Assembly (NCBI GenBank): GCA_026391005.1
Contig: JAPLEV010000051.1
Location: forward strand, 62,001 to 126,000
DNA length: 64,000 nucleotides
Source of the DNA: Flavobacteriia bacterium
GTDB lineage: Bacteria > Bacteroidota > Bacteroidia > Flavobacteriales_D > Crocinitomicaceae
Reading direction: 5' to 3'
A program made the position numbers and the translations under genes. The notes below the pieces were generated by a model. The model had not been told where the DNA came from and did no database searches. It was given only the letters and a program-made list of their open reading frames with translations. Positions 52,921-60,717 of this stretch are shown here, in pieces (the stretch's first letter is position 1; every line of letters starts with the position of its first letter).

Positions 52921-52928
52921 TAGATTTG
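52921..52928 (+). promoter_or_regulatory. -7 box TAGATTTG for Cys/Lys-rich membrane protein
   Basis: Exact TAnnTTTG; a TTG (52901-52903) lies 17 nt upstream. The ATG at 52930 is too close to have a leader, while 52981 gives one of ~50 nt. Confidence 0.5.
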
Positions 52929-52929
52929 A

Positions 52930-53301
52930 ATGGTCCAAGAGCAGTTTTTGGAGCATTTCACTAAACTAAAATTTATTATTATGATATGTCCTATGCTTAT
53001 TGTCGCTTTATGTCTAGCATTAATTGTGTTAATGGGAGGATTGTTTTTATTGGCTTATAGTAAAAAAGAAGGCCTTGGAAATTTGACCAAAATTGCTTCT
53101 TATGTTGCCATTGTATTCGGAACTGCTGTATTTGTTGGTGGATTAATTTGTGCAATCATGTGTTCTACATGCAACAAGGGCAAATGTCATAAAGACAAAA
53201 AGGGATGTTCCAAAGACAAAATGGAATGTTCTAAAGACAAAAAGGATTGTTGTGAAAAGGTGGTGATAATTGAGAAAGATGTGAAAATTATTAAGGACTA
53301 G
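52930..53301 (+). CDS. Cys/Lys-rich membrane protein
   Basis: 123 residues (or 106 from the Met at 52981). Two hydrophobic segments (MICPMLIVALCLALIVLMGGLFLLAY and IASYVAIVFGTAVFVGGLICAIMC) precede a repeated Cys/Lys tail with CNKGKC, KDKKGC, KDKMEC and KDKKDCC, then an acid/base end. Cysteines every ~7 residues suggest metal binding or crosslinking, in the periplasm or cytoplasm. I do not recognise a family. No partner gene is adjacent; a hairpin terminator follows at 53335-53383. Confidence 0.65.
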   Translation: MVQEQFLEHFTKLKFIIMICPMLIVALCLALIVLMGGLFLLAYSKKEGLGNLTKIASYVAIVFGTAVFVGGLICAIMCSTCNKGKCHKDKKGCSKDKMECSKDKKDCCEKVVIIEKDVKIIKD

Positions 53302-53334
53302 CTTATTTGTAATTTTCGAACTTTTATTTTTAAG

Positions 53335-53383
53335 AAAAAACGGATTTCAAAACTTATATTTAAAAGCGTTGAAATCAGTTTTT
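53335..53383. terminator. Bidirectional terminator-like hairpin
   Basis: GATTTCAA (53343-53350) pairs with TTGAAATC (53369-53376), then one mismatch, then AAAAAC/GTTTTT pairs to 53383. An 18-nt loop is long, so strength is uncertain. It separates two convergent genes. Confidence 0.5.
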
Positions 53384-53396
53384 AACCTCAATTAGC

Positions 53397-54653
53397 TTAC
53401 AAGCCGTTCGCTGCTTTACGATTAGTTAATTCCAAGAAAGCCTCAGCATATTTCTCTTTAAATTTCTTCTCTCTGTTCGAAAGATCGATTTGACTTAGAG
53501 CAGTCAATACCGCTTCCGCTTCTACTGTTTTTCTTTGCGCATAGTATGCCTCAAGCAAATTGAAATAAATAGAAATCGTTACATCCTTATCAATTCTTGC
53601 TTTCTTATCAAATAAATCAGATTCAATCAAAATAGATTTATAGGCATCTATAGCCGCATTTAATTTCTGCATTGCTAATGGCTCATTCGTTATTAAAGAT
53701 TTCAATCCAATCATTTGATTGTTATATGCCTCCAATACATCAGCATGTGCATCATTTTTTGATTTAACATAATCCAATGAACTAGTTCTTGGTGTTACTT
53801 CATAACCTATTTGATCATTTACCAGATGATTGATAAAGCTTAAATTCTCTTTCAATATATTTTCTTCAGATGATTTAAGTAAAAAGGTAAAATCTGCTGA
53901 TGGCGAGGTCTTTTGTGAAGTCGATTTGTATGTTTTAAAAGCAGTGAATTCTGCTGGTGCCAAGAAAATAATATCTTGATTATTCATATTGGCAACGCGC
54001 ACTGACATAGGATGACGATAATTATATTCAATATAGTAATAGGTAACATCATATGTTGTGGAAACATTGTTCACACGAGACACTTCTTTTTTGATTTCCG
54101 TTTTAATCATCGGTTGAGAATGCTCATATCCTTGTAAGGTAACTTGATACGTTAGGGCGTTCATGTCTGCTTTGTTATATCCATCAATTTTCAAATAGGT
54201 CGCAGCTAAAGAGGGATAGTCGTAACTTGTTTTTAAAACTGGTGGTGAAATCGTTTTTCTGTAAGGCGCTGCAACGTAATCTTTCACAGGACGATTATTT
54301 TCATTTAACAACTGCTTTTCAACAATTTTAATTGCAGTAGATTTTTCATCCCACGCTTGCATTTCTTTTGCGTATTTATCGTCAGCAGCTTTTAATTTAG
54401 CAGGGTATTCCGACATTTCTCTTTGATAATCTGCCTCTGCACGCGCTTTATCCGCTTCAAATAAGGCGAGTAACTTATTGTTTTCTGCTTCATAATTTGC
54501 CGTAATGGAAGAGTTGTAATTTTCCACTTTTGGCATTACAGGTTTCGATGGAAGTTTGATAAAACTATAAGTAATATCTTCCGACTTGATGTTTTGAGCA
54601 GTAAGATTTAATGCAAGGAGAAGAATGAATAATAAAGAGGAGATTTTAAACAT
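53397..54653 (-). CDS. Secreted unknown protein with coiled-coil
   Basis: 418 residues, not recognised. Sec signal MFKISSLLFILLLALNLTAQ. A charged coiled coil (~55-100, ENNKLLALFEADKARAEADY) and a beta-rich middle (YTYYIEYNYRHPMSVRV) precede a helical C-terminus (~280-410). No T9SS tail or enzyme motif. It could be a periplasmic structural or scaffold protein. A TAATTTTG -7 box is placed 32 nt upstream. Confidence 0.65.
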   Translation of the reverse strand: MFKISSLLFILLLALNLTAQNIKSEDITYSFIKLPSKPVMPKVENYNSSITANYEAENNKLLALFEADKARAEADYQREMSEYPAKLKAADDKYAKEMQAWDEKSTAIKIVEKQLLNENNRPVKDYVAAPYRKTISPPVLKTSYDYPSLAATYLKIDGYNKADMNALTYQVTLQGYEHSQPMIKTEIKKEVSRVNNVSTTYDVTYYYIEYNYRHPMSVRVANMNNQDIIFLAPAEFTAFKTYKSTSQKTSPSADFTFLLKSSEENILKENLSFINHLVNDQIGYEVTPRTSSLDYVKSKNDAHADVLEAYNNQMIGLKSLITNEPLAMQKLNAAIDAYKSILIESDLFDKKARIDKDVTISIYFNLLEAYYAQRKTVEAEAVLTALSQIDLSNREKKFKEKYAEAFLELTNRKAANGL

Positions 54654-54685
54654 AATAAGAAGGCTTTAGTTGAGTGTGTTGGGTG

Positions 54686-54693
54686 CAAAATTA
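54686..54693 (-). promoter_or_regulatory. -7 box TAATTTTG for 53397-54653 gene
   Basis: Exact TAnnTTTG, 32 nt before the ATG at 54653. Confidence 0.45.
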
Positions 54694-54881
54694 CTTCTAA
54701 TTGTTTCACTAAATCCAACAAAAAATTAAAAGGAGTAGATAATCACGTTAAATTATTATTAATCGCTCTGTTTCATCAGTGTCAGATAAAATACAAAACG
54801 GAGTAAGTGAGAGTCGGAAATTAAGTGTGCGCTTTCAATTAAACAAATAACTTACTGTTCGTTTTTTCTCCTCTGTGTCTT

Positions 54882-54924
54882 TCGACTCCGCTCAATCCAC
54901 TAAAAGGGCATCGAGCGGAGTCGA
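54882..54924. repeat. CGAGCGGAGTCGA palindrome (dispersed element, locus 2)
   Basis: TCGACTCCGCTC (54882-54893) and its complement (54913-54924) form 12-bp perfect arms with a 19-nt loop, close in sequence to the element at 11372-11410. Confidence 0.85.
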
Positions 54925-54935
54925 GAAGCACGGTA

Positions 54936-54968
54936 CACAAGACGCTCAATCCACTTAAAGGGCATCGA
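54936..54968 (+). repeat. 33-mer, one arm of an inverted pair
   Basis: Starts CACAAGACGCTCAATCC and ends AAAGGGCATCGA. The reverse complement occurs at 56787-56819 with two differences by eye. The stretch CTCAATCCACT-AAAGGGCATCGA also repeats 54 bp earlier, in the loop of the palindrome at 54882-54924. Confidence 0.85.
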
Positions 54969-55050
54969 ACGTTTTCAATCGAGACTTGATTTTTTCGTTC
55001 TTTTTATCAAGATAACAGGACAAAGAAAACAGCCTCCGACTTATTATCGG

Positions 55051-55070
55051 ACAAAAGTGATTACTTTTGT
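55051..55070. promoter_or_regulatory. Dyad ACAAAAGT-GATT-ACTTTTGT overlapping -7 box
   Basis: Perfect 8-bp arms with a 4-nt spacer, one half overlapping TACTTTTG (55062-55069). A candidate repressor operator for the aminotransferase gene, or coincidence from the T-rich -7 motif. Confidence 0.5.
55062..55069 (+). promoter_or_regulatory. -7 box TACTTTTG for aminotransferase
   Basis: Exact TAnnTTTG, 14 nt before ATG 55084. It falls downstream of the GTG at 55057, so the GTG is not the start. Confidence 0.5.
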
Positions 55071-55083
55071 TAAAAAAAAAGTA

Positions 55084-56280
55084 ATGCCACAATTATCGAA
55101 TAAAGCAATAGAAATGCCTGCTTCTCCGATCCGGAAACTGGTTCCTTTTGCAGAGCAAGCCAAGAAAACAGGCAAAATTGTTTACCACCTAAATATAGGA
55201 CAGCCAGACATTGCCACGCCTGAAAGTGCCTTAAATGCTATCAGAAATTTTGATCAAAAAGTGATTGAATACAGTCATTCGGCTGGATTCGAGAGTTATC
55301 GAATTAAACTTGCAGCCACGTATCAAAAAAATGGGATTGATGTAAACACCGAAGATATTATAATAACTACCGGTGGATCTGAGGCCTTAGTTTTTGCATT
55401 AATGGCGACGTGTAATCCAAACGATGAAATAATAATCCCTGAACCATTCTATGCCAATTACAATGGTTTTGCTATGATGGCTGGAGTAAAGGTTGTTCCT
55501 GTAATATCCAGCATTGAATCTGGTTTTGCTTTGCCGCCAATTGAAGAAATTGAACGAAAAATTACTTCAAAAACAAAAGGAATTGTTATTTGTAATCCAG
55601 GAAATCCGACCGGCTATTTGTATTCATTGGAAGAGTTGAAGCAATTAGCTGAAATAGTAAAGAAACACGACATCTATTTATTTGCTGATGAAGTGTACAG
55701 GGAATTTTGCTACGATGGCGCAAGCCCTCATTCTGTTATGAATTTAGAAGGAATCAGTCAAAATGTAGTCATGATAGACTCCGTATCAAAACGTTACTCC
55801 ATGTGTGGGGCAAGAATTGGTGCATTAATTTCAAAAAATGAAGGCCTTATTTCATCGGTATTGAAATTCGGTCAAGCGAGGTTATCTCCCCCAACTATTG
55901 ATCAAATAGCAGCAGAAGCAGCCTTAGATACACCGGATTCTTATTTTGAAGACGTGGTCGCAGAATATGTTGAAAGAAGAAATATTATGGTCGATGGCTT
56001 AAATTCGATTGACGGCGTATTTTGTCCTAAGCCAAGAGGAGCTTTCTACTGCATAGCAAAATTCCCTGTGGATGATGCGGAAAAATTTTGTCAATGGTTG
56101 CTGGAATCTTTCTCATACGAGGGACAAACCGTTATGATGGCCCCGGCAAATGGATTTTACGCTAGTCCTGGCGCTGGAAAACAAGAAGCAAGGATTGCAT
56201 ACGTACTAAACCAAGAAGCCTTGAAAAAAGCAGTTATTTGTCTTCGGGAAGCACTTAAAATTTACCCAGGAAGAATTTAA
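55084..56280 (+). CDS. PLP-dependent aminotransferase, class I
   Basis: 398 residues from the ATG at 55084 (MPQLSNKAIEMPASPIRKL). Fold-type I signature: NIGQPDIATPESA, IITTGGSEALVFAL, NPGNPTGYL, FADEVYREF and the PLP lysine in DSVSKRYSMCGARIG. The protein is close to the aspartate/aromatic aminotransferase group; the exact amino donor is not certain. It is followed three bases later by a DUF1801 gene and the pair is flanked by the inverted 33-mers. Confidence 0.87.
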   Translation: MPQLSNKAIEMPASPIRKLVPFAEQAKKTGKIVYHLNIGQPDIATPESALNAIRNFDQKVIEYSHSAGFESYRIKLAATYQKNGIDVNTEDIIITTGGSEALVFALMATCNPNDEIIIPEPFYANYNGFAMMAGVKVVPVISSIESGFALPPIEEIERKITSKTKGIVICNPGNPTGYLYSLEELKQLAEIVKKHDIYLFADEVYREFCYDGASPHSVMNLEGISQNVVMIDSVSKRYSMCGARIGALISKNEGLISSVLKFGQARLSPPTIDQIAAEAALDTPDSYFEDVVAEYVERRNIMVDGLNSIDGVFCPKPRGAFYCIAKFPVDDAEKFCQWLLESFSYEGQTVMMAPANGFYASPGAGKQEARIAYVLNQEALKKAVICLREALKIYPGRI

Positions 56281-56283
56281 TAA

Positions 56284-56724
56284 ATGGAAGTTCACCAATA
56301 CATCGAACAGTTAGATGGACAAAGAAAGCCTGAATTCTTAGAATTAAGAAAAGTTATAGCCGAAAATCTCCCAATAGGATTTGAAGAATGTATAAGTTAT
56401 GGCATGATTGGATACGTGGTTCCTCATTCTATTTACCCTGCAGGGTATAATTGTACACCAAAACTTCCTTTACCATTTTTGAATTTAGTCATGCGAAAAG
56501 ACATCATTACCTTTTATCACATGGGCCTATATAGTGATGAAAAGTTACTAAATTGGTTTAAAGATGAATACAGTAAATTCACTAAGCTAAAATTGGATAT
56601 GGGAAAAAGCTGTGTCCGTTTTAAAAAATCAAGTGTAATCCCCTATTCACTAATTGGCGAACTCATGCAGAAAGTTAGTGTGGATGAATGGATATCACGT
56701 TATGAAGAAAAACTTAAGGCCTAG
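56284..56724 (+). CDS. DUF1801-family protein
   Basis: 146 residues. The opening HQYIEQLDGQRKPEFLELRKVI and FEECISYGMIGYVVP, with RKDIITFYHMGLYSD and CVRFKKSSVIPYSLIGELM, fit DUF1801 (YdhG-like) proteins. No known enzymatic role. No signal peptide, so cytoplasmic. It begins three bases after the aminotransferase stop, and the 33-mer inverted repeat follows it. Confidence 0.75.
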   Translation: MEVHQYIEQLDGQRKPEFLELRKVIAENLPIGFEECISYGMIGYVVPHSIYPAGYNCTPKLPLPFLNLVMRKDIITFYHMGLYSDEKLLNWFKDEYSKFTKLKLDMGKSCVRFKKSSVIPYSLIGELMQKVSVDEWISRYEEKLKA

Positions 56725-56771
56725 TTCCCACCTTCGATCTACCGTGAATCTTGTTCTATAGTGCATCTCGA

Positions 56772-56785
56772 TCCGCCTAGGCGGA
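56772..56785. repeat. Perfect palindrome TCCGCCTAGGCGGA
   Basis: A 14-bp perfect palindrome in a GC-rich island, next to the inverted 33-mer. Part of the same mosaic family of intergenic palindromes. Confidence 0.8.
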
Positions 56786-56786
56786 C

Positions 56787-56819
56787 TCGATGCCCTTTAA
56801 GTGAATCGAGCGTCTTGTG
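56787..56819 (-). repeat. 33-mer, other arm of the inverted pair
   Basis: Reverse complement of 54936-54968 with two differences. Together they enclose the aminotransferase and DUF1801 genes. TTAAGTGAATCGAGCG also resembles the 11391-11406 region. Confidence 0.85.
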
Positions 56820-56935
56820 CTGAGCCTGGACTCCCCAGAGCCTGTCGAAGGGCCGAAGTAAGCCGAGAGGCACGTTACCCGTGTCTTTCGAATTTCCCTC
56901 CCTACTTTTATTGAAGTGACATTCGTATTACGCTG

Positions 56936-57859
56936 TTAAAAAGCCCTTACTGCTCGCACATAGCATGCAGTTGTTTTAATATTTTGATCTGCAATACCTT
57001 CGAGGAAGCTATAGCGGAAAGCATAGCTACCGTCATACTCGCTACTACTCCAATACCAAGCTGTAAGTGAATTCCATTGTAGTAGGGTGTTTCCGCCCAA
57101 GCGTAAGCCTTTTTGGGCACTGTAACGGTTGTAAAACAACAATCCTAGTTCGTCTAAACTTGGTAAATACCAGCCTGCGCCTAATGTGGCAATGTAAGTT
57201 GCGGCGGGGCTTCCCATCATTAAAGCTGTGTTGTAAGCGCCATCTTCGGTGCGATTAGCATTTACTAATGTGCCTGTTGTTTGCCAAGCAAGTGGCGTGC
57301 TTTCGGTGAGAGCTACAATTAAGCCATGCTCTAAACCATCGCTGCCTTTGTATAGGTAATAAATAATACCACCGTTAAAGGCTTCGCCAAGGTAGTGGGT
57401 AAAACCACCTACCGGACCCGGTATTCCTTGAATTCCCTGAGGTCCCGCTGGACCAGGCGTTCCATTTGCACTAAACAAGGCATAAGGCACACTCATTAAT
57501 TCATTTGTCCCAGTTATCGTATAAACTGTGCCGCCTGTTGGGTCGGTTTCGGTTTTAATAAAGTAAGGACCATTGGCCCAGTTGATAGTAGAAAAATTAC
57601 CAGATACAACTGTTCCACCTCCGATTTCTACACTTGCTAAACCATTGGCATTGGTGCTTGGCGTTTGCGTTTCTACATAAACCGCTGTACCACCTGCTGA
57701 ACCTTGCAATACACTTATTTGCATACCTATTGGAGCTGATGTTATTAATGTATTACTACTGTTGCGAATCACCGCTTGATAGCTCATTTTCTGAGGCGCT
57801 TGTGCGAACACGCTTGCTGTTAATAATAACCCTGCTAGGATTGAATAGATTTTTTTCAT
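56936..57859 (-). CDS. Secreted protein with short collagen-like stretch
   Basis: 307 residues. Sec signal MKKIYSILAGLLLTASVFAQ. N-terminal beta domain (KMSYQAVIRNSSNTLITSAP), a short GxP-type collagen-like stretch (GTPGPAGPQGIQGIPGPVGG, ~138-157) and a C-terminal DUF1566-like/Fib_succ-type domain (GWYLPSLDELGLLFYNR, YWSSSEYDGSYAFRYSF). The last domain resembles surface proteins of Bacteroidota. No T9SS tail is evident. It is placed five bases after the T9SS-tailed gene, so it is probably co-transcribed. Role may be adhesion. Confidence 0.78.
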   Translation of the reverse strand: MKKIYSILAGLLLTASVFAQAPQKMSYQAVIRNSSNTLITSAPIGMQISVLQGSAGGTAVYVETQTPSTNANGLASVEIGGGTVVSGNFSTINWANGPYFIKTETDPTGGTVYTITGTNELMSVPYALFSANGTPGPAGPQGIQGIPGPVGGFTHYLGEAFNGGIIYYLYKGSDGLEHGLIVALTESTPLAWQTTGTLVNANRTEDGAYNTALMMGSPAATYIATLGAGWYLPSLDELGLLFYNRYSAQKGLRLGGNTLLQWNSLTAWYWSSSEYDGSYAFRYSFLEGIADQNIKTTACYVRAVRAF

Positions 57860-57864
57860 GATTT

Positions 57865-58353
57865 TTAGTTTTTAATTATTTTAAATGATTGAACTTGTTT
57901 ATTTTCTTGGTTTAGGACTTCAATGAAGTAAGTTGCAGGTGGCAAACTGCTTGTATTTATTTGTGTTTGCTCGGCAATTATTTGTTCCTTATTTAGTAAT
58001 TTTCCCTGTAAATCGTAGAGATAAAAGGATAACTTTTCATTGTTGTAATCGCTTATTTGCAAGGTTAAATTATCGAGAATAGGATTTGGAAATACCGAAA
58101 GTGAACTGTTTAATTCGGTTTCATTAATACCTATTAAAAAGATTTCGTAGGCTTGTTGCACCCCTTGACTTACTGTGCCAGAAGGACTGTTATTTGAGGT
58201 GTAAACTACTTGTCCTACACTGTAAGCCACAGACCCTCCGCTTCCCGTGGCATCACCGCCTGAGGCGTTAGCCGATTGTTGTGCTTGTACAATGCCTAAT
58301 GATAGAAACCCTGTTGCTAAAAGCACTATGGGTATTGATTTGTTTTTTATCAT
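57865..58353 (-). CDS. Small T9SS type A sorting-domain protein
   Basis: 162 residues. Sec signal MIKNKSIPIVLLATGFLSLGIVQAQ. The N-terminal part is Gly/Ser-rich (ASGGDATGSGGSVAYSVGQV). The C-terminal ~75 residues are a T9SS type A sorting domain (SVFPNPILDNLTLQIS, YDLQGKLLNKEQI, YFIEVLNQENKQVQSFKIIK). It leads the collagen-like gene. The short mature part makes it a possible anchor or small cell-surface protein; substrate unknown. Confidence 0.85.
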   Translation of the reverse strand: MIKNKSIPIVLLATGFLSLGIVQAQQSANASGGDATGSGGSVAYSVGQVVYTSNNSPSGTVSQGVQQAYEIFLIGINETELNSSLSVFPNPILDNLTLQISDYNNEKLSFYLYDLQGKLLNKEQIIAEQTQINTSSLPPATYFIEVLNQENKQVQSFKIIKN

Positions 58354-58458
58354 TTTTTGAATTGTTTTCGATTAAATTGTTTTTTATTCCTTTATCACTT
58401 TAACTAGTTGATTATTGTTTTCATGATGTTTGTTTTTAAGTTAAAAAAGAGGTAGACT

Positions 58459-60603
58459 TTACTCTTTTACAAAGCGACGAACTGTTACCGCATCTTTAAT
58501 TGTCAACCTGATTGAGTAAGCACCAGCAGCTAAGTAGTTAACATTAATATTGTTTGTATTAACAGTAGTTTTAACAATTCTTCCATGCAAATCAAAAAGC
58601 TCCACTTTATCGACTGTTTTACTAAAATAGAGGATCTCATTTGCAGGATTTGGATGAATAAAAATAGCATTTAAACTCTCCTCGTTTAAACCAACGGCCA
58701 CACCTACCTCAGCTGTTCCAGAAACTGTACAACCATTACAATCAGTAGCTGTTACAGAATAAGTCCCTGGAGCAACGCCAGTAAGGTCCTCAGTTGTTGC
58801 ACCATTAGACCATTGATAAGTAATGGAATTCCAAGGGTGAATTTCGTAATGAACTTTAATAAGAGGAGCTCTTGTAGCATTAAGTGGCGTTGGAAAATCA
58901 CCACCATCTCCAACAGTAACGGTAAGTGCCCCATTACTTCCCCATGGAGTGACTCCAACGGTTCCACTAGCAATTGAATAGGTTAATGTTCCATTTAGCC
59001 CTAAATAAAAACCGTATGTTGCACCCGCTGGTATAATCACTGGTGTCATCGGAATTGTACCACTATATACAGGAACCGATGGAGTTCCTCCTGATGGAAC
59101 TGTTCCACTTGCATTCGTTGCGAGTGATACCCAACCATTTGCATTACCTATCTGAGGTACATATGATCCAGGATAATAATAAATGTTGTAACTAGAAGCT
59201 GAACCAAAGTAGTTACCATAGCTACCTTGAGAAATTCCTGTAATAGTTAATGGATAACCATAAGTGTTGATCATGTTGAACATTATTCCAGTTGAACCAG
59301 CAGAATATGCTGCTAAGTTGGAAGTTAAGCTAGCAGGTGTCGTACAATTCCAACCCTCCACTGATAAATCAACAGAACCATCTAATGCGCTTGCACTGCT
59401 TGCATTAACAACTCCTGATGAAGCTGAAAGATCACAGTAGGAGCATGAAGCAGTATCACTTATAGTAGCTAAAGGATCGTAAGAATATGCATTGACGTCC
59501 ATGCAACCCGCACAGGTAGTATAATTACAATCAACATTAACATTGGCTGTTGGAGAATAGTTACACGCTAAAGGATCAGTACAACCGTATACAACTCCTG
59601 CCTGACATACACTAGTTAGAAAGTAAGGTCTAAATGTATTTATAGCCGCTCTCATTCTAATCTTTTGATCTTGAGTAAACATATTCCTACAATCCGTATA
59701 ATCCATATAATTCATATACATTTCACCATTAGGTCCTGAATTACATGCGTTAAATGCATTATAAGGAAAAGTTCCACATCCATAGGTTGATGAAGACTCT
59801 GTTGGCGTATCATTACAAAAATCATCACCGCAATTAGAAGTTTGATTAATGTTGTTGCCCCAAATATGACTTAAGTTTAACCAATGTCCTATTTCATGTG
59901 TTGCAGTTCTTCCTAAATAAGGGGCCCAAGATGCTGTTCCGATATTGCCAAACCGTGTATAATCGACAACTACACCATCCGAACTAGCTGGACCTCCCGG
60001 CAACTGAGCATAGCCGTTAAATCCATTCACATTACAAACCCAAATATTCAAATACTGTGAGGTATTCCAGGCATCAATACCCCCAGATGATGTATATTTT
60101 ACCACATCATTTGACCAACTTACCCCATTAAACGTTCCGCCAGAAAAGCTAGTAGCTGTAGTAAAAGTTCTAGTAATACCAGATGTGCTATTTCCATTTG
60201 GATCTGTTGTGGCAAGACAAAACTCGATTTGACAATCTGCTGCAACTGCTGCAAAGACTAGAGGAGTGGCTGAAGTATCCGCATTTAATCTTCTAAAATC
60301 CTCATTTAAAATAGCTATTTGTGATAAAATCTGTGCCGCACTTATATTCTGAAATTCATTAGAATAAACTACATGAACAACAACGGGAATAGAGATGACT
60401 ATACTCTTCGCAGATTTAGAGGCTGGATGCGTTTTAATCCAGTTTTGTAATACTTGCTCATTTTGCAACATAAGATTTTCTAATTGTGGATCTTGCGTTT
60501 TTAAATATTCAAGATTTTCTATAGTGCCACATTCTTGTTTTTGAGCTGATACAAAAGAATAAGACAACAAAAAGGATAATGTAACTAGTAGTATTTTTTT
60601 CAT
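58459..60603 (-). CDS. M43-family (cytophagalysin-like) zinc metalloprotease, T9SS cargo
   Basis: 714 residues from the ATG at 60603, since the 60645 extension overlaps a TAGTTTTG -7 box. Sec signal MKKILLVTLSFLLSYSFVSAQ. Zinc site H236-E237-I-G-H240 with H246 (HEIGHWLNLSH), then a Met-turn segment (MYMNYMDYTDCRNMF), as in M43 pappalysin-like proteases. It continues with a Cys-rich connecting region, further beta domains and a T9SS tail (FIHPNPANEILYFSK). Secreted protein degradation or processing is inferred. The AraC regulator gene is just upstream on the same strand. Confidence 0.9.
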   Translation of the reverse strand: MKKILLVTLSFLLSYSFVSAQKQECGTIENLEYLKTQDPQLENLMLQNEQVLQNWIKTHPASKSAKSIVISIPVVVHVVYSNEFQNISAAQILSQIAILNEDFRRLNADTSATPLVFAAVAADCQIEFCLATTDPNGNSTSGITRTFTTATSFSGGTFNGVSWSNDVVKYTSSGGIDAWNTSQYLNIWVCNVNGFNGYAQLPGGPASSDGVVVDYTRFGNIGTASWAPYLGRTATHEIGHWLNLSHIWGNNINQTSNCGDDFCNDTPTESSSTYGCGTFPYNAFNACNSGPNGEMYMNYMDYTDCRNMFTQDQKIRMRAAINTFRPYFLTSVCQAGVVYGCTDPLACNYSPTANVNVDCNYTTCAGCMDVNAYSYDPLATISDTASCSYCDLSASSGVVNASSASALDGSVDLSVEGWNCTTPASLTSNLAAYSAGSTGIMFNMINTYGYPLTITGISQGSYGNYFGSASSYNIYYYPGSYVPQIGNANGWVSLATNASGTVPSGGTPSVPVYSGTIPMTPVIIPAGATYGFYLGLNGTLTYSIASGTVGVTPWGSNGALTVTVGDGGDFPTPLNATRAPLIKVHYEIHPWNSITYQWSNGATTEDLTGVAPGTYSVTATDCNGCTVSGTAEVGVAVGLNEESLNAIFIHPNPANEILYFSKTVDKVELFDLHGRIVKTTVNTNNINVNYLAAGAYSIRLTIKDAVTVRRFVKE

Positions 60604-60630
60604 GATTAAAATTTTATATTTAGTCTTGAA

Positions 60631-60638
60631 CAAAACTA
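60631..60638 (-). promoter_or_regulatory. -7 box TAGTTTTG for M43 protease
   Basis: Exact TAnnTTTG; it sits inside the extended frame, so the 60603 start is preferred. Confidence 0.5.
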
Positions 60639-60717
60639 TCGCCACAGAAGAATAAAAAATTGTAAAAATCGAAAGTGATTTGATTGTTTTAAAAAAAATA
60701 ATATTGAGGAGAAATCC

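Larger units (their letters stand above)
54654..55083. other. 430-bp gene-free stretch
   Basis: Contains the -7 box of 53397-54653, a GC-rich palindromic repeat (54882-54924), its related 33-mer (54936-54968), and the dyad with -7 box before the aminotransferase. No coding signal seen. Confidence 0.75.

Noticed and set aside
54936..56819. A complete transposon bounded by the 33-mers
   Set aside because: No transposase and no clear target duplication; the arms belong to a wider palindrome family.
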